This document shows, in pieces, positions 47,468 to 55,723 of a stretch of DNA of 64,000 nt. Positions within the stretch are counted from its first letter, which is position 1. Each line of letters starts with the position of its first letter. Below the pieces are notes generated by a model. That model searched no databases and had not been told where the DNA came from. It saw only the letters and a list, made by a program, of their open reading frames with translations. The stretch is from JAEUIG01 sp046349775 (GTDB lineage Bacteria; Planctomycetota; Planctomycetia; Planctomycetales; Planctomycetaceae): positions 88,509 through 152,508 of the forward strand of contig JAXMBS010000005.1 of assembly GCA_046349775.1 (NCBI GenBank), written 5' to 3'. The position numbers were made by a program, and so were the translations under genes.

Positions 47468-47572
47468 TCACATGTTGGAGCTCCGCTTTTGAGCGGCCGA
47501 GCGTCCTCCAATTCTGTTACTCTCGGGACGCGGTACTCCATCTGTCTTGCGGCGCATTCGCGTCCGAGACGT

Positions 47573-48607
47573 TTATCGCGCCGCCGGTCGCAACTGGAAC
47601 TGCTGGTCCAGCGATTCCCCGGCCGGCGCTGCTTCGAACGCGTGGAGTCCGAAGCGTGTCGAGAGTTCCTGGCACACGGCGACGCCGCGCACGCTGTTCC
47701 CTTTCGCGTCGAGACGGGGTGAGAACACGCCGATTCCCAGTCGCCCCGGCACGACGGCGATCACGCCCCCCGAGACGCCGCTCTTGGCCGGCAGTCCGAC
47801 GCGATATGCCCATTCGCCCGCGTAGTCGTACATGCCGCAGCTCAACATGATGCTGAGGATGTCCTTCACGAATTCCGCCCGCACCGCGCGCTGGCCGGTC
47901 AGCGGATTCACGCCGCCGTTCGCCAACGTCGCCGCCATCATCGCCAGATCACGACCGGTGACCAGCACGGCGCACTGCTGGAAGTAGAGCTCGAGCGAGT
48001 CTTCAAACCGCTCGCCCACCATGCCGAAATTGCGCATCAGATGCGCGATCGCGCGGTTGCGGTGCCCGGTGATCCGCTCCGACATGAACACGGAGTTGTC
48101 GATGTACATCTCGCGCCCGGTGTACCGGCCGAACATCTGCAGCAGCCGCGTGACGCGTTCCGGGTAGTCCTGGCCCTGAATCATGTCGGTCGTGGCGATC
48201 GCGCCGGCGTTCACCATTGGATTGAAGGGCCGATTTGATGCCTCGTCCAGCACGATCGAGTTGAATGCCTCGCCGGTCGGCTCGACGCCGACTCGCTGCA
48301 GCACCGCTTCCCGGCCGTGGTCTTCCAGCGCCAACCCGAAGACGAACGGCTTCGAGAGCGACTGAATGCTGAAGAGCTGCCCGCAGTCGCCGGCGTCGTA
48401 ACAGTCGCCGGACTGCGTCACCAGGCTGATGCTGAACCAGTCGGGATCGGCTTTGGCGAGTTCCGGGATGTAGTTCGCAACCTCTCCCTCGTGGAGTCCG
48501 CCGAACTGCTCGTACAGCCCGCCCAGAGTCCCGCGCAACGGCGCCGCAGCCGACTTCATCCGGCTGACGAGGGCATCGACGTGCGAAAGCGAGGTTTCGA
48601 GAGACAT
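47573..48607 (-). CDS. glsA: Glutaminase A
   Basis: Hydrolyses glutamine to glutamate and ammonia; beta-lactamase-like fold. 344 residues from the ATG at 48607, somewhat longer than the usual 305-310 because of both ends. Catalytic SxxK at about 83-86 (FSIQSLSKPF), PTGEAFNSI, NPMVNAGAIA, the Tyr/Gly motif YAGEWAYRVGLPAKSGVSGG near the end. Lies 50 bases downstream of the MinD/ParA-like ATPase gene on the same strand, so likely the last gene of that transcript. Confidence 0.93.
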   Translation of the reverse strand: MSLETSLSHVDALVSRMKSAAAPLRGTLGGLYEQFGGLHEGEVANYIPELAKADPDWFSISLVTQSGDCYDAGDCGQLFSIQSLSKPFVFGLALEDHGREAVLQRVGVEPTGEAFNSIVLDEASNRPFNPMVNAGAIATTDMIQGQDYPERVTRLLQMFGRYTGREMYIDNSVFMSERITGHRNRAIAHLMRNFGMVGERFEDSLELYFQQCAVLVTGRDLAMMAATLANGGVNPLTGQRAVRAEFVKDILSIMLSCGMYDYAGEWAYRVGLPAKSGVSGGVIAVVPGRLGIGVFSPRLDAKGNSVRGVAVCQELSTRFGLHAFEAAPAGESLDQQFQLRPAAR

Positions 48608-48657
48608 GGCAGTACATCGGTCCGCGGTGCGACTCTGAAAGCGCCATCCGGTCGGCG

Positions 48658-49425
48658 TCATCGGCTCATGATGCGATCGGCGATCGCGCGCAGTTGCGCC
48701 GTGACGGGGTGGTCGGGATACCGGTTGACAAAGATGCCGCTGCTGGCCAGTTCGGCGATCTGCTCGCACAGCGGCAAGGCGCCGATCACGGGCGCCTTAT
48801 AGGCAAATTCCACCTGGCTGCGCAGCTGCTCGGGATTGCTGCTGGCGGGCACCTTGTTGAGCACGATCAGGATCTCGCGGACTTCCAGCCGCCGCGCCAG
48901 TTCGACGGTGACGGACGTCCCCTGGAAGTCCTGATTGTCGGGCCGCAGGATGAGCAGCAACAGATCGGAGATCGCGATCGACAGCAGCGTTTCCTCGTTG
49001 ACGCCGGGATGCGTGTCGATCAGCAGGTAGTCAAGTTTGAGCGTGCGAGTCAGCGACTGAAAGCCGTCGTTCAGACGAGAGACGTCGTAGCCTTCGCGGA
49101 GCACGCGCGCGATGGCACCGGTGTCGATACTTGAGGGAATCAGGTACAGCCGCGGCCGTTCGGCTCCCGCATTGCCGATCGCCGCCGGCGTGACATCGTA
49201 CGCGGCCTGTTCGATCGGGCACTTGCCCCACAGGTAGTCGTTGAGGGCATATTTCACCTCGGACGCAGGGCGTGCGAAGATCACGTGGATCCCCGGCGAC
49301 TGGATGTCGGTGTCGACGACGCCGACACGATGGCCGGCCGCGGCCAGCAACACCGCCAGATTGGCGGTGGTGTTGGATTTGCCTGTGCCCCCGCGGAACG
49401 AATGGACCGAGATAGTCTTTGGCAC
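48658..49425 (-). CDS. MinD/ParA family ATPase
   Basis: 255 residues. Deviant Walker A SFRGGTGKSNTTAN with Lys16 and the signature first residues of the Mrp/MinD class; switch I DTDIQSPG (38-45); Walker B LDYLLIDTHPGVNEE. The N-terminus starts without a DNA-binding domain. No partner ParB or MinC is nearby; instead an FHA protein lies 24 bases upstream and glutaminase follows. Such standalone MinD-like ATPases often place surface or secretion structures. Role here unknown. Confidence 0.88.
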   Translation of the reverse strand: MPKTISVHSFRGGTGKSNTTANLAVLLAAAGHRVGVVDTDIQSPGIHVIFARPASEVKYALNDYLWGKCPIEQAAYDVTPAAIGNAGAERPRLYLIPSSIDTGAIARVLREGYDVSRLNDGFQSLTRTLKLDYLLIDTHPGVNEETLLSIAISDLLLLILRPDNQDFQGTSVTVELARRLEVREILIVLNKVPASSNPEQLRSQVEFAYKAPVIGALPLCEQIAELASSGIFVNRYPDHPVTAQLRAIADRIMSR

Positions 49426-49449
49426 GTGAGCGCTGGATCCAGTAGGCTG

Positions 49450-49971
49450 TCAACGGCGCGAGGAGGAGTGTCGGAGTTGCTTCGCCAGTTGCTGCAGATG
49501 CCGGAAATACGGGGCCTCGGCGATCTCAGACACCTGCCGGTCGCGCTTCGCCGCATCCAGCAGCAATAGCGTCGTCATGGAATCATCGGGGACGACGGTC
49601 TGCATGACGCTGCTGCGCTGCTCTTTGGCTCCGCAAAATCGCAGATAGGGACCGGTCGCCGCGAGCCGAAACACGGTCCCGTCCGAGAGCGTCAGCGACT
49701 GCACGCGTTCGCCGTCGACAAATACGCCGTTCTGGCTGATCGCCAGCAGTTGCCATTCGTCCTGTTCGTATCGCAGGTAGGCATGCGAGCGGGACACGAC
49801 CGGACTGCTGACGACCAAGTCGCAGTCGCTGGCACGTCCGACGTGGATCGAGTCTTGTTCCCGGAACTCCCAAGTCTGCAACGGCGAACCGTGCGCATTG
49901 GGCAGCAACTGGAGTAAAGCCGGCTTCGGACGTGATTGACTGGCCAAGGACGGCGCCCTTCCGCAGGCCAA
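49450..49971 (-). CDS. FHA domain protein
   Basis: 173 residues with a TTG start at 49971 chosen because GGGAG lies eight bases upstream. FHA motif residues: GR (45-46), SRSH (60-63), QNGVFV (80-85), so phosphothreonine binding is likely. The C-terminal 60 residues are soluble with basic and Ser/Arg-rich end. Only 24 bases separate it from the MinD-like ATPase gene, so both are one transcript and may act together. The other FHA protein at 12046 has an HTH instead. Confidence 0.82.
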   Translation of the reverse strand: MACGRAPSLASQSRPKPALLQLLPNAHGSPLQTWEFREQDSIHVGRASDCDLVVSSPVVSRSHAYLRYEQDEWQLLAISQNGVFVDGERVQSLTLSDGTVFRLAATGPYLRFCGAKEQRSSVMQTVVPDDSMTTLLLLDAAKRDRQVSEIAEAPYFRHLQQLAKQLRHSSSRR

Positions 49972-50293
49972 TGAGACATCTCCCAGTCTCTGAGAGCAAC
50001 TCGCATTCCATCCGCAAAGGTTCGCAGGCGACAGACCCGCTGACGCTGGGGCGTGGAGCGTATAGCCGCTTGCAGGATTTAAACTTACGACAACTGCCTC
50101 AACGTGAGCTATCGCAGTTGCGTGCTGAACCAGACAGCACGCCGTGCCCAGTACCGCTGCACGCTGCTGAATCTTCAGACAGTGTTCCGTTCGACCCGCG
50201 TGGACCGGCGAACAGAGTCTGCGAGTTCAACCGTTCGGGGATCCATGGGGTGCCCCCCACTGTTCGCGGCAGAATCCATGCTGGCGGTCTGCT
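49972..50293. other. Spacer between HD-GYP gene end and FHA gene start
   Basis: About 320 bases. Only CAACTGC (50092-50098) with GCAGTTG (about 50116-50122) as a 7-bp stem was noticed. No gene recognised. Confidence 0.4.
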
Positions 50294-51766
50294 TCAACAC
50301 TCCACCGGCGAGCACGCACACTCAACGGCCGCGAGCTGCGCATCTACGCGCGGTAGCAGTGCACACTGCTCGTGCCAGAGTTCCAGCGCCCGCAGGCAGT
50401 CAGGATCGACGCCTGTCCCCGCGTCGTTGCGGAGATTCGTACGGATCACCTCCCAGTCGAGCGCCTCGCGGTACGGGCGCCGGGCGGACATCGCCTCGTA
50501 GATGTCAGCGACGGTCAGAATCCGCGTCGCCCAGGCGATCTGGTCGCCGGCGATGCCTTCGTGATAGCCGCGACCGTCCAGGCGCTCGTGATGGCCGGCG
50601 GCGATCCGCGACAGCTGTTGGAACGCGCCGACCTGTTCCAGAATGGACGCGGTATATTCCGGGTGCTTTTGCACCTGTGCCTGCTCGCGCGGCGTCAGCC
50701 GGCCGGGTTTGTCGAGAATCGTGTTCGAGACGCCCAGCTTCCCCAGGTCGTGCAGCAGGGCCGCGCGATGCAGGTCGCGCTCGAACTCCTGCGTGCAGCC
50801 AAGCTGTCGCGCGACGCCGAGGGCGATCGTGGCCACGCGCGTCGAGTGCTGATATGTCCAGGGCGACTTGGCATCGACGACCATGGCAAACGCTTGTGCG
50901 ACCTGATCGAGGCAGTCCTCGTCGGCCAGCAGCCTGCGGCCCTCCGGCTCGCTGCGCATCACTTCGTTGACCAGGTTGTCGCCATACAACCGCGTCCAGA
51001 AAGAGGCATCCCCTTCGAACGTTTCCAGGGCATCGACGAGGGCGGGGTCGAACCAGGTTCCGCAGCGTTCGCGCGCGATGTCGCAGGTGGACCGAACGTC
51101 GTGCTGTCGCACGTAGACTTCAACGGTCTGTGCCAGGCAGCAGATTCGTGCCGGCAATGAGATTTCTTCTCCCTTGAGTCCCTGCGGCGTCCCCCGACCG
51201 TCCCAGTGTTCGTCGAGCTCGTAGATTGCGCGAGCCGTGGCTTCGGAAAGCTGCAGACGGCGGGCAATGTCGGCTCCGCGCTCGCAGCGAATCTGACTGA
51301 TTTCGCGCCCGACCTCGGGACCCCCTCTCAACAGGCCCCACATCCGAACCATGCGGTTCCAGAGAGAACCTTCCGGCTCGCACTGATTCCAGCAGTGCCG
51401 CAGATTCTCCCCCGGCTTTGTCCAGTCAATCAGCCGGGTCGCGTATTTGACCGCCTGATCGTCCGCCGCAAACAAATACGCAATCTTCGCCGCGTTGCTG
51501 GAACAGCCCAGATCCTTGAGCAGCAGCGCGTAGTACAGGGCCGACGAGTCCTCCAGCGGCAATCGCAATTCGTTCGCCAGGCGCATGCCGATCAGGGCCG
51601 TCCGCATGCAGTGTCCCTGCGGATAGCCCTGGGTCAGGTCCAGCGCCAGCGAGAACGCCGACATGATCTCCGACAGCCGGATCTCAGATGCCGAGATCAG
51701 TCGGTCAGGACCGGCCGCACAGCCCTCACTCTCCAGACCCCTCCCTGCGGATTCGAGCAGTGTCAT
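50294..51766 (-). CDS. HD-GYP-type protein with two HD regions
   Basis: About 490 residues from the ATG at 51766 (MTLLESAGRG; GAGG five bases upstream). An in-frame ATG at 51802 is possible. First HD-like region: GYPQGHCMRTALIGMRLANE and YALLLKDLGCSSNAAK, with KD replacing HD, so probably inactive. Next come a middle helical part with ELDEHWDGRGTPQGLKGEEI, then the second region TYQHSTRVATIALGVA, ALLHDLGKLGVSN and HHERLDGRGYHEGIAGDQI. The GYP is GYH in this copy. A duplicated, partly degenerate HD-GYP sensor or phosphodiesterase. Confidence 0.82.
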   Translation of the reverse strand: MTLLESAGRGLESEGCAAGPDRLISASEIRLSEIMSAFSLALDLTQGYPQGHCMRTALIGMRLANELRLPLEDSSALYYALLLKDLGCSSNAAKIAYLFAADDQAVKYATRLIDWTKPGENLRHCWNQCEPEGSLWNRMVRMWGLLRGGPEVGREISQIRCERGADIARRLQLSEATARAIYELDEHWDGRGTPQGLKGEEISLPARICCLAQTVEVYVRQHDVRSTCDIARERCGTWFDPALVDALETFEGDASFWTRLYGDNLVNEVMRSEPEGRRLLADEDCLDQVAQAFAMVVDAKSPWTYQHSTRVATIALGVARQLGCTQEFERDLHRAALLHDLGKLGVSNTILDKPGRLTPREQAQVQKHPEYTASILEQVGAFQQLSRIAAGHHERLDGRGYHEGIAGDQIAWATRILTVADIYEAMSARRPYREALDWEVIRTNLRNDAGTGVDPDCLRALELWHEQCALLPRVDAQLAAVECACSPVEC

Positions 51767-52123
51767 CGCCACCTCAAAGTTGACTGGCCTGCAAAACCGC
51801 ATTTCCGCAATGAGCAAGCCTAGTTCGCGGCAACACGCGCCACGTCCGGGCCGTCCTCCCACTCGATCGGTTCGACAGACCGCGACCCGCTCGGCCCGGC
51901 AAATTCTGCGTGTTCCACGTCGGTCACCGACGGGTAACGGCGTGCTCGATTTTTCGTGGCGTACCGGTTGTAGCGACAATATTGGATGAGATAATCGAAA
52001 GGGGAGCGGCACGACCGGCAGATTCAATCGTTTCGCGGCAGCGGCCCGATTTCTGATGAGAGGCCTCGGATTCTCGTTCAGGAGGAATGTCGGTCAGAGG
52101 CCAAACGGACGGAACCATCACGG
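51767..52123. other. Divergent spacer
   Basis: About 350 bases between the HD-GYP gene and the beta-barrel-like gene. The minus frame is open over much of it but without a ribosome binding site; no repeat or clear promoter noted. Confidence 0.4.
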
Positions 52124-53380
52124 ATGATGCGGGCAGCGCTCAGCCAATGCCGACTGCCGCTCGTGTCCGGCCCATTCGGCCTGGCGCTGTGCTTGCTTCT
52201 TGCGCCGGCGCCCGCAGTCTCTGCCGCGGGCGATCCTGACGAGCTTCCCTTCTCGTTCCGCGTCGATCCGTTCGCGGACGATCCAGACATCGGGGTGGCC
52301 GAGAACCTGCAGATCGTCAGCGAGGATTCGGTGCTGCCGACGTCCTCGACCGACGATCAGCAGCCTGTGGCGGCCGGAGAATTCGCGGCACCGCTATATG
52401 TCCCGTCCGCCGCATATTTGCCGGCTCCTGCAACAGCCGGCAACGACGACTCGCGCGGGCTGCGAGTCTGCGACATCTTCCCGTTGTTCAGCGGCGATCC
52501 GTCGCTCGATGGTGTGGCGCCGGTCAGCGACGCGGTCCACAACAGCGTGCTGTCGCTGCTGGTCGGTTACGACGCGTTCCGCGGCGTGGCGGACGGCAGC
52601 TGGCAGAACAACGGCATTCATACCGGTGCGAACTTCGGCACGCGTCTCGGTGCATTCAGCGACGCAACCGGCATCGGTCTGCAGGTGGGGGGCACCGTCG
52701 GTGTGTACGACTGGGGCGGCACCGACTATCGAATGCGCAACAAGGACGAAGCGCAAACCCAGGGGTTCATTACTTACGGATTGTTTCGCCGAGCGCGGAA
52801 GGGTTCGCCGTGGAGCGCCGGCGTTGTCCAGGACTGGATGCTCAACAGCACATGGAGCGTGTTCGGCGACAATCCCACGTTCAGCCAACTGCGCGCCCAG
52901 GTGGGCTACGCCATCAGTGGGAGCAACGAATTCGGGCTGTGGGGCGCGTGCCGGCTCATCAGCGACTCCGGGAATCAGCCGGTTTTCGGCAATGTCCGCT
53001 GGCAGCCGCACGATCAGCTCAACCTGTTCTGGCATCACAAGTGGAGCCGCAGCGGCGCCGACACCTGGATCTCGATCGGCATGCCGGAACACCATCGGCT
53101 CGGCGGCAAAGGCTCGCTGGGCGACTACATCGCGAACGCGCTGGCCGTGTGCCCGCTGAGCAGCCGCGTGTCGGTGTATTCGTCTGTGATGTACATGCAC
53201 CAGTCGGGTCCGCTGGGCGGGGATTCATCGTACGACGAGGCCTGGAACTTCACTGTCGGCATCGCCCTGTATCCGCGCGCGAACTCCCGCAGCACAACCG
53301 TCGCCGGCCAGCGCTGGGCGCCGCTGATCCCTGTTGCGAATAACGGCTCACTCCTGACCGACGCGAGCAAGACGTATTGA
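52124..53380 (+). CDS. Outer-membrane beta-barrel-like protein (DUF6666-like)
   Basis: 418 residues. Signal peptide (GLALCLLLAPAPAVSAA). A 100-residue Asp/Pro-rich linker is followed by alternating amphipathic strands with aromatic ends: SLLVGYDAFRGVADGSWQNN, GANFGTRLGAFSDATGIGLQ, SAGVVQDWMLNSTWSVFGDN, LNLFWHHKWSRSGADTWISI and FTVGIALYPRANS. Resembles a planctomycete-specific family (tentatively DUF6666). Likely outer membrane; function unknown. Confidence 0.7.
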   Translation: MMRAALSQCRLPLVSGPFGLALCLLLAPAPAVSAAGDPDELPFSFRVDPFADDPDIGVAENLQIVSEDSVLPTSSTDDQQPVAAGEFAAPLYVPSAAYLPAPATAGNDDSRGLRVCDIFPLFSGDPSLDGVAPVSDAVHNSVLSLLVGYDAFRGVADGSWQNNGIHTGANFGTRLGAFSDATGIGLQVGGTVGVYDWGGTDYRMRNKDEAQTQGFITYGLFRRARKGSPWSAGVVQDWMLNSTWSVFGDNPTFSQLRAQVGYAISGSNEFGLWGACRLISDSGNQPVFGNVRWQPHDQLNLFWHHKWSRSGADTWISIGMPEHHRLGGKGSLGDYIANALAVCPLSSRVSVYSSVMYMHQSGPLGGDSSYDEAWNFTVGIALYPRANSRSTTVAGQRWAPLIPVANNGSLLTDASKTY

Positions 53381-53412
53381 GGGATTGCCGGTTGATGCCG
53401 GAGTCCGGGCGC

Positions 53413-55500
53413 CTACTCCAGCGCCTTCAACACGTCGGACACGTCTCCCCGAATGACGACCGCTGCGGGGACATCCATCGTTTTCGCGATGTCACGCGTC
53501 ACTGCATAGGAAGAGTGCAGTTCCGCCTCGCTCAGCACCGTTCCGCCGCCGGTCACTCCGCCAGCAATCACGACCCTTCGCGGCAGCGCCAGCGCGGCCA
53601 GATGCGGCACGTCGCCGACGTCGCGCACGATGCCGGGGGCCATGATTCCGACTCGCTGGTTCTGGTACGGCACGTCGCTGATGTAGCTCGCCAGTGTCCC
53701 GACGGCCGCGACCTGAGCGATACGTCCCCGGTCATCGGCCGCCGCCGCACATAACGCCACGAGTCCGGCCGGTCCTTCGCCAATGACAGTGACCGGCCCA
53801 TAGTCCGGGCCGATCGCCCCCGGCAGCGACTCCAGGAGCCGCTGCACGTCATTGACCCATTGCCCCAGTAATGGCCGACCGATCCACATCGACCACTGTG
53901 CCGAGTTGTGATCGGGCGCGCGCATGATCGCGTCGTTCGGCCATGCCAGTTCGCCGGTGGCGCGCAGGTCGAGCGTGACGAGATTCCAGCCTGCTGCGCG
54001 TAGCTGATCGGCCAGCGGACTCTTTCGAGCGGCGGCGGCGCCGTCGAGGTTGAGCAGCACAGCTGTCCGCTGCGGTATCGCTCTTCCTCGCTCGCTTTGG
54101 ACCCGGAGAGCCAGCCCCGGTTCGGGCTGGAACGACCACTCGATCGTCGAGTCGTTCGTCGCTGGCGTCTGCTTTTGAACATTTAGCTCTGATGTGCGCG
54201 GCAAGCCGCCGAATGTCGTATCGACGAGCGTCAAGCGCAGCTCGTCGGCCCGTGCCGACCACTCATACTTGAAGGCCGGCGTCTTCCATTTCGCCAGCAG
54301 CGCCCGTCCCTCGCGGGCGGCAAACTGCGGCAGCGTGAGCCAGTCGTCCGGGCGCGAGTCGTTCGGAAAGCAGCGGATCCGTTCCGGATCCTGCACGTCC
54401 AGAGGCAGCTCCGGAATGGGCGAGCCGTCCCCCTCACCCTTCAGGTTGAGCGTCATCCAGCCGTACATCATCTCTCGCATCGGCTGGCTGTAATCGTGAT
54501 GCCAGTCGAAGATTGCGTGCTTCAGCTTCTCCGAATGACCGCTGACTTCGAACACCGGGCCGGTGAAGGCCAGCGACTTCTGTGCTTCGCCGACTGAAAA
54601 CTGAAACGCATCCTTCGTCGCACTGATGATCATCAGTCCGCGTGGCGCCACGAGTCCCAGCACACCCCACTCTTCGGTGATCGCCAGCCCCGTCGGGACC
54701 ACCTCGCACATGCAGCTGGCCGTCGTCAGATACGAGTCGTACGTACCGACCGAGCAGCACGGCACGACGGCCCCGAACCGCTCGTCGAACGCGCCGGCAT
54801 ACATCGTCTGGTTGCCGCCGCCGCTGGCGCCGGTGATTCCGATCTTCGAACCGTCCACCTCCGGCCGCGACTGCAGGTACTCCACGGCCCGCATGTTCTC
54901 GTAGACCTGGATGCCCGACAGCGGCCGGCCGATCGGAAACAGCGTGGTCCCCACCATCTCGCCGTGATATTCGCCGAGCTTTTCGCCCAGTCCGCGCTCG
55001 CCGGCGCCGAACGCATCGACCGCCAGCACGAAGAACCCCAGCTTGGCCGCTCCGATGCAGCGCGACTGCACGACCGGGTCCTGCTTGGCCCCTTTCCAGT
55101 GTCCGTGCACCTGCAGGATGGCCGGAAACGGACCGGTCCCCACCGGGACGTACGCGAAGGCCGTCATCCACACACCCGGCAGCGTCTGGAAAATCCATTT
55201 CTCGAACCGGTATCCGTCGCGCGGCTCTTCGCCGAGCTTTTTCGGCTCCAGCGGGCAGCCTTCGTCCGGGAATCCGCCCCACGCGCGTTCGAGCGCCGCA
55301 TGGATTTCTTCGCGTCGTCGTCGCCACTCGTCGGCCGTCTTCGGCGCGTGCCGCTCGGCATTGATCCGCCGCGCCTCGGCGCGGGCGAAATCCTGAAACT
55401 GCCGCTGCGCGGGCGTCGGATCAACTGCGAGCGCGAGTCCGGTACTCAGCGTCAAAATCGCCGCGCAAACACAGCGCAACCACAGCATTGACGTCCGCAT
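53413..55500 (-). CDS. Secreted acetyl-xylan-esterase-like alpha/beta hydrolase
   Basis: 695 residues. Signal peptide (LWLRCVCAAILTLSTGLALA). Domain at about 90-350: PFPAILQVHGHWKGAK, VLAVDAFGAGERGLGE, then nucleophile Ser in GITGASGGGNQTMYAGAFD, ATKDAFQFS and the His-rich HAIFDWHHDYSQP. The C-terminal 300 residues form a second, degenerate alpha/beta hydrolase-like part (TAVLLNLDGAAAARKSPLAD, TVIGEGPAGLVALCAA). Probable deacetylase or esterase acting on polysaccharide or natural esters. Encoded downstream of the DUF1501 and PSCyt1/PSD1 genes on the same strand. Confidence 0.85.
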   Translation of the reverse strand: MRTSMLWLRCVCAAILTLSTGLALAVDPTPAQRQFQDFARAEARRINAERHAPKTADEWRRRREEIHAALERAWGGFPDEGCPLEPKKLGEEPRDGYRFEKWIFQTLPGVWMTAFAYVPVGTGPFPAILQVHGHWKGAKQDPVVQSRCIGAAKLGFFVLAVDAFGAGERGLGEKLGEYHGEMVGTTLFPIGRPLSGIQVYENMRAVEYLQSRPEVDGSKIGITGASGGGNQTMYAGAFDERFGAVVPCCSVGTYDSYLTTASCMCEVVPTGLAITEEWGVLGLVAPRGLMIISATKDAFQFSVGEAQKSLAFTGPVFEVSGHSEKLKHAIFDWHHDYSQPMREMMYGWMTLNLKGEGDGSPIPELPLDVQDPERIRCFPNDSRPDDWLTLPQFAAREGRALLAKWKTPAFKYEWSARADELRLTLVDTTFGGLPRTSELNVQKQTPATNDSTIEWSFQPEPGLALRVQSERGRAIPQRTAVLLNLDGAAAARKSPLADQLRAAGWNLVTLDLRATGELAWPNDAIMRAPDHNSAQWSMWIGRPLLGQWVNDVQRLLESLPGAIGPDYGPVTVIGEGPAGLVALCAAAADDRGRIAQVAAVGTLASYISDVPYQNQRVGIMAPGIVRDVGDVPHLAALALPRRVVIAGGVTGGGTVLSEAELHSSYAVTRDIAKTMDVPAAVVIRGDVSDVLKALE

Positions 55501-55621
55501 GACTCCTCCGCTGGTGCAACCCGTTCAGCGCGACCGAATCAGATCAGTCAGCACTCAGCGGCAGCTTAGGCGCTCACGTTCCATTTCGCGACTCATGCAG
55601 AGGTCGCAAAACAGCGAGCCA

Positions 55622-55722
55622 CGTAGGCTGGGTCGAGACCCAGCTTTGCGGAGCGTTGATTCGAATTGAAAACTTGCATTGCGTGCTGAGCTGATTAAAG
55701 CTGGGTCCAGACCCAGCCTACG
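55622..55722. repeat. BIME-like double palindrome (CGTAGGCTGGGTC family)
   Basis: Two 26-base arms (55622-55647 and 55697-55722) are complementary except for two positions. Each arm is itself a hairpin, GCTGGGTC-xx-GACCCAGC. The second arm ends two bases before the DUF1501 stop codon complement. The 49-base middle is AT-richer. Confidence 0.8.
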
Positions 55723-55723
55723 T

